Shown here: one piece after another, positions 1 to 7,154 of the stretch
How the letters are laid out: each line of letters begins with the position of its first letter
Numbering within the stretch: position 1 is the first letter of the stretch
Virus record (IMG/VR): IMGVR_UViG_3300010392_001183
Span: 1-35,409 of that record
Source of the DNA: a virus
Length of the DNA stretch: 35,409 nucleotides
Strand: one strand, 5' to 3'
The notes under the pieces: model-generated
Seen by the model: the letters and a program-made list of their open reading frames with translations, nothing else
What the model was told of the DNA's origin: nothing
Database searches by the model: none
Program-made: the position numbers and the translations under genes

Positions 1-78
1 CTCAAACATACATGGCTCGAAACAACCTTAAAACGTATCGAAGGTAAAATCGATACAATCAATGGAGGATCACAGTAA
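1..78 (+). CDS. C-terminal end of a truncated coiled-coil-like protein
   Basis: The first frame is open from the left edge to a TAA at 76-78 and encodes 25 residues. The tail (LETTLKRIEGKIDTING) alternates hydrophobic and charged residues as in an amphipathic or coiled-coil helix. Its stop overlaps the ATG of the next gene by one base (TAATG), as at many true junctions in this genome. The start and the bulk of the gene lie outside the window, so no function can be assigned. Confidence 0.5.
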   Translation, partial: LKHTWLETTLKRIEGKIDTINGGSQ

Positions 79-242
79 TGAAGTACCCCAAAACCAAGGC
101 TATGGAAAAGAACCTCGGCTACGGAAAGGCCAAAAAGGGTGTCAAAGTCAAAGAGATCAAAGGCCCCGCTAACAAAGGCGTTCTCCCTTCAAACCCGACC
201 AAGAAGGGCGGCATCTTCCGCGCAACTAAAGGGAAAAAGTAA
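78..242 (+). CDS. Small Lys-rich basic protein (54 aa)
   Basis: An ATG at 78 follows a GGAGG ribosome binding site at 64-68, and the ORF ends with TAA at 240-242. The protein has 16 Lys and 1 Arg but only 2 Glu, with repeated KK/KG/GK steps, and no transmembrane segment or signal peptide. It looks disordered and nucleic-acid binding. The next gene begins in the overlapping TAATG and encodes a second tiny basic protein, so the two look like a translationally coupled pair. A DNA-condensing or virion-internal role is a guess from composition alone; no family was recognised. Clean coupling and a strong binding site make it likely to be a real gene. Confidence 0.65.
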   Translation: MKYPKTKAMEKNLGYGKAKKGVKVKEIKGPANKGVLPSNPTKKGGIFRATKGKK

Positions 243-376
243 TGGCTAAGAAGAAAGACGGCCCGGTCCAGAAATCCCGCACTGTTGCCAAACGCGGCAA
301 CCCCGCAAAGGGCAAGAAAAAGGTCTTCGGCAATTGGCAACCCGCAAAGCGTATTCGAAATGTAAAAGTGTCGTAG
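242..376 (+). CDS. Small Lys/Arg-rich basic protein (44 aa)
   Basis: An ATG at 242 overlaps the previous stop (TAATG), and the ORF ends with TAG at 374-376. The 44 residues contain 11 Lys and 4 Arg with a single Asp, and begin MAKKKDGP. It resembles its upstream neighbour in composition but is not clearly homologous to it. The last 43 bases overlap the TTG-started DUF1566-like gene in another frame. No motif, membrane segment or cysteine is visible. A nucleic-acid-binding role is inferred only from charge. Confidence 0.6.
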   Translation: MAKKKDGPVQKSRTVAKRGNPAKGKKKVFGNWQPAKRIRNVKVS

Positions 377-885
377 TTCTGCTATTCATTCTCCTGTTGC
401 CCATTTTCGCCTACGCTGCTCTCGTCGATCAGAAAGATGGGACTATCTTAGATGACAGCAGCAATCTTCAATGGACAACCCAATTATTCGGACCTGAAAA
501 TTGGGCAGAGGCAACGACAGAAGCGGCGGCGTCTGAGTATAACGACTTTACAGATTGGCGGTTGCCTACTCTCGCTGAGTTGAATGCGCTTGTGGATAGT
601 AGCTACTGGCCTCAGATCGACCCGGTCTTCAGTATGGGTTCTGGTATCAGTAATTGGATGCAGTGGACTTCCGGTACCATTGACGATGAGAACTTTGTAA
701 TCTCCGACCGAGCTTACACAGTCTTCTTCGATGACGGCACAGATAGGTCAGTACCTAAAACGAACCACTTCTACTACCGTATAGTACGAGACTTCTCTGG
801 CGGCGAAGTAGGCGAACCAATGATGTGGGACACAAGTGACACTATGGCATGGACAACAGGAGGCGATCACATAGAATGGGATTAA
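334..885 (+). CDS. Secreted DUF1566 / Lcl C-terminal-domain-like protein
   Basis: This 183-residue protein uses a TTG start at 334, needed to include the basic residues before the hydrophobic stretch VVVLLFILLLPIFAYA, a Sec-type signal peptide probably cleaved after AYA. Residues about 28-157 carry hallmarks of the DUF1566/Lcl_C family: an opening DGTILDD..NLQWT segment, DWRLPTLAEL with a following Leu and Asp, a later W..GT segment and a closing YYRIVRD. That family includes bacterial surface lectin-like domains (Legionella Lcl binds glycosaminoglycans) and variable proteins of some diversity-generating retroelements. No reverse transcriptase or template repeat was seen here. A short Trp/Asp/Thr-rich tail follows the domain. 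It likely acts outside the cytoplasm as a glycan- or surface-binding protein. The first gene of the secreted block, it overlaps the next gene by 10 bases. Confidence 0.8.
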   Translation: MATRKAYSKCKSVVVLLFILLLPIFAYAALVDQKDGTILDDSSNLQWTTQLFGPENWAEATTEAAASEYNDFTDWRLPTLAELNALVDSSYWPQIDPVFSMGSGISNWMQWTSGTIDDENFVISDRAYTVFFDDGTDRSVPKTNHFYYRIVRDFSGGEVGEPMMWDTSDTMAWTTGGDHIEWD

Positions 886-2057
886 AACATAAGAAGAAGA
901 TGATCTTCTGGTACGCGCTGGTGATATTCCTCATTCCGGTACTCGCCTACGTCGCATCAGTTGCCATCAACGACCAGACCAAAACCACCGATGTTGCAAC
1001 AGACGACGTATATCCGCTCTATGATACTTCTGCTACAGCGGGCCGAGGTATCACTGGTCAAAACCTCGCATCCGGCCTAGCTGCTATCATCGTGGAGGGG
1101 GATTTAACAGACTCCTCCGTAGTCTCTGCTGACATCAAGAATGCCACTATTGCCCAAGACGATGTAGCTCAAACTCTCACATACGGTGCATCTGAATCTC
1201 AAACGATCACATCTGCTCAAGATGAATGGGCAGGTGTAACCATCTCAAACTCACACACAGCCGTAACAGCCGAGACTAGGCTACTCTTACTCGATTTCTC
1301 GGAAGATGAGGATGATACAAGCCTCACCTACCTCGACATCCACGACTCAGGTGGCTCAATTTTCAAATTCGCTGGCGCCGCAACCCGCGCACAGATGACC
1401 GGCGACTTCGATATAGTCATCACCGCTCTGGACCTCGGGGACAATGATATAACTAATATAGGTAGTATTGCGATTGATGCTATAACAGCAGATGGTACTA
1501 ACGTACTATTTGGCACCGGTGCAACAACTCAGCTACAATTTAGAGACACAGCTATTTACATCGCTTCACTCAATGACGGCTACCTCGACATCGAAGCCGA
1601 CACCCAAATTAGATTCCTTGGTCCAATGTACACTGGGGAAACATTTACCTCCACCAACACAATAACCACATCAGCTGCAATCATCGGCGAACTGGATGAG
1701 GTAGATGAGTCTCTAGTGGCGGGTGATGCTCTTTCCGCCACCCAATGTCGGGGTAGGCTTCTTACCAACGAAGGCGATGCAGACGGCGAAACGTGGGAAC
1801 TCCCCACAGCCGAAAAGGGACTCCATTTCAAAGTAATCTGCGCTGTAGCCCAAGACATAGTTCTTGATGCTGATACCAACGATATGATCCTAGTCTCAGA
1901 CGACGACGCCATAACAGGCGACTCTGATGACAACAACGTAACAATGGACTGCGCTAACGTAGGCGAATCAATGACATGCGTGACATTTTCAACAGACGGT
2001 TCTGCTTGGGATTGGCTGTGCGAATGTGGAGCAGGTGAATGCGACGAAGCTGCATAG
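876..2057 (+). CDS. Signal-bearing fibre-like repeat protein (cassette copy 1)
   Basis: The ATG at 876 is preferred over one at 849 because AGGAGG lies at 857-863 and the preceding stop is overlapped. The 393-residue product starts with a Lys-rich tip and a hydrophobic leader (MIFWYALVIFLIPVLAYVAS), either a signal peptide or an anchor. The middle has beta-rich fibre-type repeats (DLGDNDITNIGSIAID and LQFRDTAIYIASLNDGYLDI), a pattern common in phage fibres and baseplate-distal proteins. The C-terminal third, from about TQCRGR onward, resembles the C-terminal part of the protein at 7651-8664, with shared V.LDADT.DMILV-like and V.FS.DG..W.C segments. It would normally be called a tail fibre, but the leader argues for export. 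It overlaps the next gene by 19 bases. Confidence 0.7.
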   Translation: MGLKHKKKMIFWYALVIFLIPVLAYVASVAINDQTKTTDVATDDVYPLYDTSATAGRGITGQNLASGLAAIIVEGDLTDSSVVSADIKNATIAQDDVAQTLTYGASESQTITSAQDEWAGVTISNSHTAVTAETRLLLLDFSEDEDDTSLTYLDIHDSGGSIFKFAGAATRAQMTGDFDIVITALDLGDNDITNIGSIAIDAITADGTNVLFGTGATTQLQFRDTAIYIASLNDGYLDIEADTQIRFLGPMYTGETFTSTNTITTSAAIIGELDEVDESLVAGDALSATQCRGRLLTNEGDADGETWELPTAEKGLHFKVICAVAQDIVLDADTNDMILVSDDDAITGDSDDNNVTMDCANVGESMTCVTFSTDGSAWDWLCECGAGECDEAA

Positions 2058-2665
2058 GAATACTACTAATCCTCGCCCTCCTTTGCATCGGCTGGGGTCC
2101 GATGATGTTGAGTGTGAAGCCTTCAACTGTCACTTGCGATACCGCCTACTATACAGGTACGTTTACCCCCGACAGCACGAAACCCATAAATTCAAACACA
2201 TCTGAAGATACGTTTCAAGGTGTCGAGCATTACAGCGCAACCACCGCAAAGACCATTTGTAAGATAACCTTCTATCCGCTTCACTCTGAGGGTGACATTA
2301 CTGGTTTGACTTATCATGTTGAAGTTAATGAAATAGATGGTTCCTACCACCATACTGGTCAAGTTGGGTCTGACAGTGACAGCTTTGCAGGAGTTAATGA
2401 GTGGGCTGGTGCTACGGCAGTTACTTTTACCTTTCCAGCACCCATAGTTCTAGCGGCTACCAAACGCTACGCCATTCAGATGACTACCGACGATGCTGCC
2501 TCTGGTGTTAACTATGCGAGTTTGCAATATGACAACAATATTGTAGCAGAGCCAGATGACTGCGATGGAGGCACTTTTAAGTATTCGCAGATTGCGAATC
2601 AGAGTAATGGTACTTATTACGGAAGAGACAGAGACGACTGTTACGATGTGATAGCTTATGAATAA
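2039..2665 (+). CDS. Secreted beta-sandwich-like protein, function unknown
   Basis: The 208-residue product starts MRR followed by a hydrophobic core (CIGILLILALLCIGWG), a likely signal peptide. There is no proper lipobox because the Cys is preceded by Leu. The mature part is rich in Thr, Asp and aromatic residues. It contains alternating strand patterns such as AVTFTFPAPIVLAATKRYAIQMTT, which resembles carbohydrate-binding or jelly-roll accessory modules. The gene starts inside the end of the fibre-like gene and overlaps the polysaccharide-lyase-like gene by 8 bases, so these three are probably translated together. It has no obvious counterpart in the second cassette copy. The family was not recognised with confidence. 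Confidence 0.6.
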   Translation: MRRSCIGILLILALLCIGWGPMMLSVKPSTVTCDTAYYTGTFTPDSTKPINSNTSEDTFQGVEHYSATTAKTICKITFYPLHSEGDITGLTYHVEVNEIDGSYHHTGQVGSDSDSFAGVNEWAGATAVTFTFPAPIVLAATKRYAIQMTTDDAASGVNYASLQYDNNIVAEPDDCDGGTFKYSQIANQSNGTYYGRDRDDCYDVIAYE

Positions 2666-4814
2666 AAGACTACTAATCCCCATAATTCTAGCAATCCTGC
2701 TCATGGCGTGGAGTAATGCCCATGCTGCCCTTATTTTTTACGATTCTTTTGAGGATGCCATTGTCAAAACATACACTGCTGGAACATATATAGAAGAAGA
2801 TCCACCAGGAAACGATAATTGGCAGTCAAAACATAGGGCGCAAGACGAGTGGCCTTATCTATACAATAAAGTAGACGATACTTGGGCCTCACATGGAGAA
2901 AAATCACTCCATAATCACACAATGAAAACTTCTCACGATGGACAGGAGGGTGCGGCCAAAGCAAAATCAAGGGCTGAATGGCAACTCACCATTGGTGGGA
3001 GTAAGTACAAATTTCAGCGAGAAACCAAATATTATATCGGCTACGTTATGCGGTATTCTGAAGCTGCTGATAGGCCCGCAATATGGACTGTCGTTCAACA
3101 ACTACACCCCGAAAACGATTATTCTTGCAGAGATAACGCAATGCTGTTTATGTATTGGTTTGATACTACTAGCCCCATCTGGAATGCTGCATCCCAAACT
3201 GCTGCGTGTGGTTCTTGTCCTGGTAATTGTCCACAAAATGAATCGGCAGATTGGAGTGACAGCCACACGGTATCAGGTATAGATCCAGGAGAGCATCATG
3301 TAGTCTGGATATTTACTGTTGATACAGATGCCGATCAAGGATACTTGCGTGCATATGTAGACGGGGTTGAACTAACTGACCTTTCCAGAACAAACGCAAA
3401 CTTTGGATACTGGGGTCAGGCAAATAACCTTCCCTATTTGCATCTAGGATTCTATCACTATCAATGGGGAATTGCTGGGAAAAGAGACTCCACCGATGAT
3501 GTAGACAAGGTATGGTGGGATGAGTTCAGGCTAGGAGATGCAAACTCGAGCTACGCCCAAGTTGCTCCGCACATACCCCCCGCAACTCCGGTAAACACGA
3601 ACTTCACCCCCGCAGACGGTGCAACGAATCAAGGTCTTAATCCCACACTTGATACCAGTGGTTATACTTACCTTAACGATACTACTACCTATCCTGCTGA
3701 TGCCCAAAATACGTTTGACCACTACCGCACCAACTGGCAGCTCCTTGAAGACTCCGACGATGATGGTGACTGCACAGACGAAACATGGGCGGCTGGAAGC
3801 GACGGTTGGCAAGAATCAAACTTGCCACTCGTCGATTTAGAAAACCACACATTCTCAGGACTAACTGAGGCAACTCGTTACTGCTGGCGCGTACGCTACG
3901 CATCATGGGCCGGAGATATTGACCGCGATGGTGACGGCACAACTGCCGCAGGTGACACAGACGACTATTACTGGTCCTCCTTCTCAACCGCAATCAAATT
4001 CACCACACAGGGTGAAGGGCTTCCAGCAGGTACGCACGAAGGTCACGATTGTTGCGACAATGGTTGCGGCACCGCTGGTGATGACTGCACCCAACTCGAA
4101 GACTCAGACTCCGGTTGGGGCGCCGACAATTTAATCGGCTACGAAGTAGTCAACACTTCCCAGAGTAACAACTTATGTGTGGTTACAGACAATACCACCA
4201 CTACCGTAATCTGTACTCTCTCCGGTGGTGCTGATTGGGACATAGGTGACAGCTACACCCTAACCGACTACCCAGCAACCCACGACGGAGCGGACGCCGC
4301 AGCCACACTACGTGACCTGAACGCTGGATGGACTCCAGCCGCAGAGGAAGGCAAAACAGTCACTAACACTACCAACGGTGAAACTTGCGTAGTCACAGAC
4401 AATGATGAAACAACCGTAACCTGCACACTTTCAGGCGGTGAAACTTGGGATTACAAAGACGCCTACACCCTCACCGTCACCCCAGGCGCTCACGAAACAT
4501 ACGCCAACTCAGCTTTCTTGTATGATTCAGACGGCTTATTCGACACCACTACCGTCACTACAGAAGGTATCGGTCTCGTAGGTTGCACAGTAACCAACAC
4601 AACCAAAAGTGAGTCCTGTGAAATTACAAGCAACACTGCCACCAACATAGTTTGCACACTCTCTGGTAGCGCTGATTGGGACATCGGAAACACATACACA
4701 GTAACCGACTGCCCCGATCCTCCCTCAGAGACCACCGGCACAATCACAATAGGAACTTCCGGCGGCAGCGCAACCGTCGGCACATCCGGCGGCTACATAA
4801 GGGTACATCCATGA
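2658..4814 (+). CDS. Secreted polysaccharide-lyase-like protein with FnIII and C-terminal repeats
   Basis: The 718-residue protein has a clear signal peptide (MNKRLLIPIILAILLMAWSNAHA). Residues about 24-297 look like a ConA-type beta-jelly-roll as in heparin-lyase-I-like or PL20-like polysaccharide lyases: FYDSFED near the start, a central YYIGYVMRYS strand, HHVVWIFTVDTDADQGYLR, then a Tyr/His-rich strand (LHLGFYHYQWG) and VWWDEFRLGD at the end. Residues about 309-451 resemble a fibronectin-III domain (LENHTFSGLTEATRYCWRVR). Three Cys-containing repeats and a Gly/Thr-rich tail follow. It probably binds and may cleave an acidic extracellular polysaccharide. Catalytic residues cannot be assigned by eye, so a binding-only role is possible. 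Codon choice changes at the end of the jelly roll, suggesting domain mosaicism. Confidence 0.72.
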   Translation: MNKRLLIPIILAILLMAWSNAHAALIFYDSFEDAIVKTYTAGTYIEEDPPGNDNWQSKHRAQDEWPYLYNKVDDTWASHGEKSLHNHTMKTSHDGQEGAAKAKSRAEWQLTIGGSKYKFQRETKYYIGYVMRYSEAADRPAIWTVVQQLHPENDYSCRDNAMLFMYWFDTTSPIWNAASQTAACGSCPGNCPQNESADWSDSHTVSGIDPGEHHVVWIFTVDTDADQGYLRAYVDGVELTDLSRTNANFGYWGQANNLPYLHLGFYHYQWGIAGKRDSTDDVDKVWWDEFRLGDANSSYAQVAPHIPPATPVNTNFTPADGATNQGLNPTLDTSGYTYLNDTTTYPADAQNTFDHYRTNWQLLEDSDDDGDCTDETWAAGSDGWQESNLPLVDLENHTFSGLTEATRYCWRVRYASWAGDIDRDGDGTTAAGDTDDYYWSSFSTAIKFTTQGEGLPAGTHEGHDCCDNGCGTAGDDCTQLEDSDSGWGADNLIGYEVVNTSQSNNLCVVTDNTTTTVICTLSGGADWDIGDSYTLTDYPATHDGADAAATLRDLNAGWTPAAEEGKTVTNTTNGETCVVTDNDETTVTCTLSGGETWDYKDAYTLTVTPGAHETYANSAFLYDSDGLFDTTTVTTEGIGLVGCTVTNTTKSESCEITSNTATNIVCTLSGSADWDIGNTYTVTDCPDPPSETTGTITIGTSGGSATVGTSGGYIRVHP
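4110..4720 (+). repeat. Three tandem beta-domain repeats within the lyase-like protein
   Basis: Three protein repeats of about 55-60 residues lie near residues 484-539, 550-609 and 628-687 of the polysaccharide-lyase-like protein. Each follows V.NT+....C.+T.N..T.+.CTLSG..-WD.G-.YT+T, with two Cys placed to form an intra-repeat disulfide. The same NTT/CTLSGG/WD.GD style of small beta repeat occurs in bacterial surface proteins and environmental phage proteins. They probably serve as spacers or glycan-contact modules outside the cell. The copies are diverged at the DNA level, so this is not a recent duplication. Confidence 0.75.
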
Positions 4815-5308
4815 AAAGACTATTACTCATAATTTTATTGTTACCCTTCTTGATGGGTGCTGGTACGTGGCAACATCGGGTGGTTAAGACCAAGCCGAAC
4901 GGCACCTGGATAGTTGCTTTTACCAGGGACACTACTGGTGAGGTACGAGATGTTCACTTCTCCCGTAAGATAGATGATGGCTCTGATCAGTTGAATCGTA
5001 AGAAGTGGAATCTGGAAGTTGCCTACTCACAACTGATGTCCTTCTGCCAAGACAAGGGCTTTGACGAGTGTGATGAAATACTGGTGAAGTTGATTAAGGC
5101 TATCAGACAGAACCCAAATCTCACTGTAGCTCAAGCAACAACTTGGTACGATGCCAATTATCCTGATTCGCCTTGGAAGGGGTTGAGTCTACTGAATGCT
5201 CTACAACGCAAAGTCGAGCAACAGACAGGTCAAACAGTCTCATGGACCCAATTCAAAACCTACGTTCAGAACAATATCTTTGAGGGGATAGATGAATACA
5301 CTCCGTAA
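4811..5308 (+). CDS. Secreted helical protein, unknown function
   Basis: The start at ATG 4811 is chosen over upstream in-frame codons because it overlaps the previous stop as ATGA and places a signal peptide (KRLLLIILLLPFLMGAG) at the very N-terminus. The 165-residue product is unlike its beta-rich neighbours: after a short beta segment it is mostly helical, with LNRKKWNLEVAYSQLMSFC and LVKLIKAIRQNPNLTVAQA. Two Cys sit close together (CQDKGFDEC) and could form a disulfide after export. It overlaps the beta-helix gene by 17 bases. No family was recognised. A chaperone, adaptor or partner role for the neighbouring secreted beta proteins is conceivable but unsupported. Confidence 0.65.
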   Translation: MKRLLLIILLLPFLMGAGTWQHRVVKTKPNGTWIVAFTRDTTGEVRDVHFSRKIDDGSDQLNRKKWNLEVAYSQLMSFCQDKGFDECDEILVKLIKAIRQNPNLTVAQATTWYDANYPDSPWKGLSLLNALQRKVEQQTGQTVSWTQFKTYVQNNIFEGIDEYTP

Positions 5309-7025
5309 AATACTGCCGATACTGTTGATAGTGGGTCTCTTCACTGGGACTGCCTGGGGTGGTATCTGTACTGCGAATAAATATGTAGATACTGCCTGTG
5401 ACGATAACGGGGATGGCACTTGGGATTCTTCCGGTGATGGTTGTGACGATGATGGTGGTGAGTCAGATGGAGCTTGGAATAACTTACACGATGTAATAGA
5501 GGCTGCCACCTATACCCCTGGTGATTGTATTTGGACACGCAGAACTTCTGGTTGGGACCAAGCCGTTGACGCACAAGGAGAACTTGAACCCGCAGACGAT
5601 GGGACTGCCATTGCACCACTTTACTTCATTGGGTATCCAAGGGCTGCGATCCCCAACACAACCCTCACAGAAGCAACGTGGACTAACGGCACTGCTAACA
5701 TTGATGCAATAGTTGGCGACCTCATGGTTAGGGAAGAGCATCAGGGACGATGGGCTACAGCTCCCGATGGTTTTGATTATCTAATAACTGATATAACAGA
5801 TAATGATACCGTCATCATAGACCGTCCATACGCAGGTGGTACTGTTAGTGGTGGAGATGGTAAATTTGCTATTAAAGCAGACGAAGACTACGCAGAAGCA
5901 GCGGCCCTAGAAGGAGGGGAAGTCTTAGTAGATTGGGGCGGTGATGCAATCGCTTTGCCCTTCATAGATTTTAATGACGAAGATTTCCAAATGAAAATGG
6001 ATAGTGATACCTTCTATGTTTTTAAGAACTTTGAATTTAGGGATTCTACCGACGGTAATGGCATAATATATTTGAGTAATGTTCAAGAAGTATTATTTGA
6101 GGGCTGTTTGTTTATTCAGAGTACCCAAACAGACGAGTGCTTTGTTACCTGGGTAACATCCCCTATGGGAGTGACCATTAGGCGTTTTACTATGGAGGGA
6201 AATCACGGCGATCTTATGACAATGCGGGGAGGGGGACACTTTCAACTACTTCATGGTGCGCTTTATGATGGTTCAAATGCGCTGGATTTGGGTTCTGGTG
6301 CCGAAGTATATATGGAAAATATCAATATGGGGGTAGAAGAAAATAATGAAAGTGATGATATTCGCATCAGCTATGCGGAGGGAGATCAAATATGGGGTAG
6401 AGATGTAATGCTGGGGGCTGCAAATGGTGACGTAAGCATAGAAGCTACTGTACCAGGTAAACTATCGGTGAAAATAAGTAATTTCAATAAAGTTCTTGGT
6501 GCGTATAAAATGTACTATCCTGGTGGTACAGCAGAGAAAATAGCTGTGACAAGTGAGGCTGCTACCAATAAGAAACTCTCTGATAATGTAATAGAGGTAG
6601 TTCCACTTACAGCAGCAACTTTCGATTTTTCCCCCATACAATGGATGGTAAAAGTTTGGGAGAGTAGAAAAACTTATGACGCTGGGACGTACAATATAAA
6701 GGTCTGGATACTGAATGATACTGGAGCTGCTCTTAACGATGACGCTGCACCAACCAAGGCCACTGAAGATATTCTCATGCGGTGTCGAGCAGAAGCGGGA
6801 GAGTATGGTGACGCAACTACTGAGTATGCTGGAATGCCCTGGATATACTCAGACGAGATAGACATACAAATCCCAGACCCCGTGGGGAGCGATTGGGATT
6901 TTCTTCAAGCAGACTCTGTGGTGGTAGACGTATCCGGCTCCAAAATCTACTGTGAAATACTTGTATCCTTCTCCGATGCAGATGCAGATGAAATTTACAT
7001 AGACCCACAATCGGCTAATCCATAA
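5292..7025 (+). CDS. Secreted right-handed beta-helix protein (cassette copy 1)
   Basis: This 577-residue protein has a signal peptide (LRKILPILLIVGLFTGTAWG) followed by a segment typical of secreted pectate-lyase-fold proteins: KYVDTACDDNGDGT..., Asp/Gly-rich loops, W.NLHDVIEAA and PGDCIWTRR. Residues about 220-400 show the short-strand periodicity of a parallel beta-helix (FYVFKNFEFRDS, VQEVLFEGCLF, VTIRRFTMEGNHG, HFQLLHGALYDGSNALDLG). The last 150 residues form a separate beta-sandwich-like domain. It may bind or cleave surface polysaccharide in the manner of tailspikes, but tailspikes do not carry Sec leaders. A GAGGGG site precedes the ATG. It parallels the beta-helix gene at 9406-11247. 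Confidence 0.72.
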   Translation: MNTLRKILPILLIVGLFTGTAWGGICTANKYVDTACDDNGDGTWDSSGDGCDDDGGESDGAWNNLHDVIEAATYTPGDCIWTRRTSGWDQAVDAQGELEPADDGTAIAPLYFIGYPRAAIPNTTLTEATWTNGTANIDAIVGDLMVREEHQGRWATAPDGFDYLITDITDNDTVIIDRPYAGGTVSGGDGKFAIKADEDYAEAAALEGGEVLVDWGGDAIALPFIDFNDEDFQMKMDSDTFYVFKNFEFRDSTDGNGIIYLSNVQEVLFEGCLFIQSTQTDECFVTWVTSPMGVTIRRFTMEGNHGDLMTMRGGGHFQLLHGALYDGSNALDLGSGAEVYMENINMGVEENNESDDIRISYAEGDQIWGRDVMLGAANGDVSIEATVPGKLSVKISNFNKVLGAYKMYYPGGTAEKIAVTSEAATNKKLSDNVIEVVPLTAATFDFSPIQWMVKVWESRKTYDAGTYNIKVWILNDTGAALNDDAAPTKATEDILMRCRAEAGEYGDATTEYAGMPWIYSDEIDIQIPDPVGSDWDFLQADSVVVDVSGSKIYCEILVSFSDADADEIYIDPQSANP

Positions 7026-7034
7026 GGAGTAGCA

Positions 7035-7154
7035 ATGCCAGATGAACAAGTGTGTATTTGTGGCTACCGAGGTAATTGGCTTAATGGAGAGTGGTGCTGT
7101 TTCAACGACTCGTGTGGGAGTAATAGACCGAAGTGGTTGATGAACAAGACATAG
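7035..7154 (+). CDS. Tiny Cys-rich protein (39 aa)
   Basis: The ATG at 7035 has an AAGGAG site just upstream, and the TAG is at 7152-7154. The 39-residue product has five Cys arranged as CxC, then CC and a final Cys (CICGYRGNWLNG then EWCCFNDSCGS). This could bind zinc or form disulfides, but does not match a standard zinc ribbon that I can name. It has no signal peptide. It lies between the beta-helix gene and the AFTGK-repeat gene and overlaps the latter by 22 bases. It has no counterpart at the equivalent junction in the second cassette copy. Its small size makes the call moderate. Confidence 0.5.
   Translation: MPDEQVCICGYRGNWLNGEWCCFNDSCGSNRPKWLMNKT

Noticed and set aside
849-875. Earlier ATG at 849 for the fibre-like gene
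   Set aside because: It would add a charged stretch before the leader and lies upstream of the AGGAGG at 857-863, which instead serves the ATG at 876.
334-885. Diversity-generating retroelement target
   Set aside because: The domain type is compatible, but no reverse transcriptase, template repeat or variable repeat pair was found in the window.
4676-4810. Upstream in-frame extension of the 4811 gene (start at 4676)
   Set aside because: The extension is a His/Arg/Asn-rich read of the overlapping repeat DNA and would bury the signal peptide; ATG 4811 forms an ATGA overlap.
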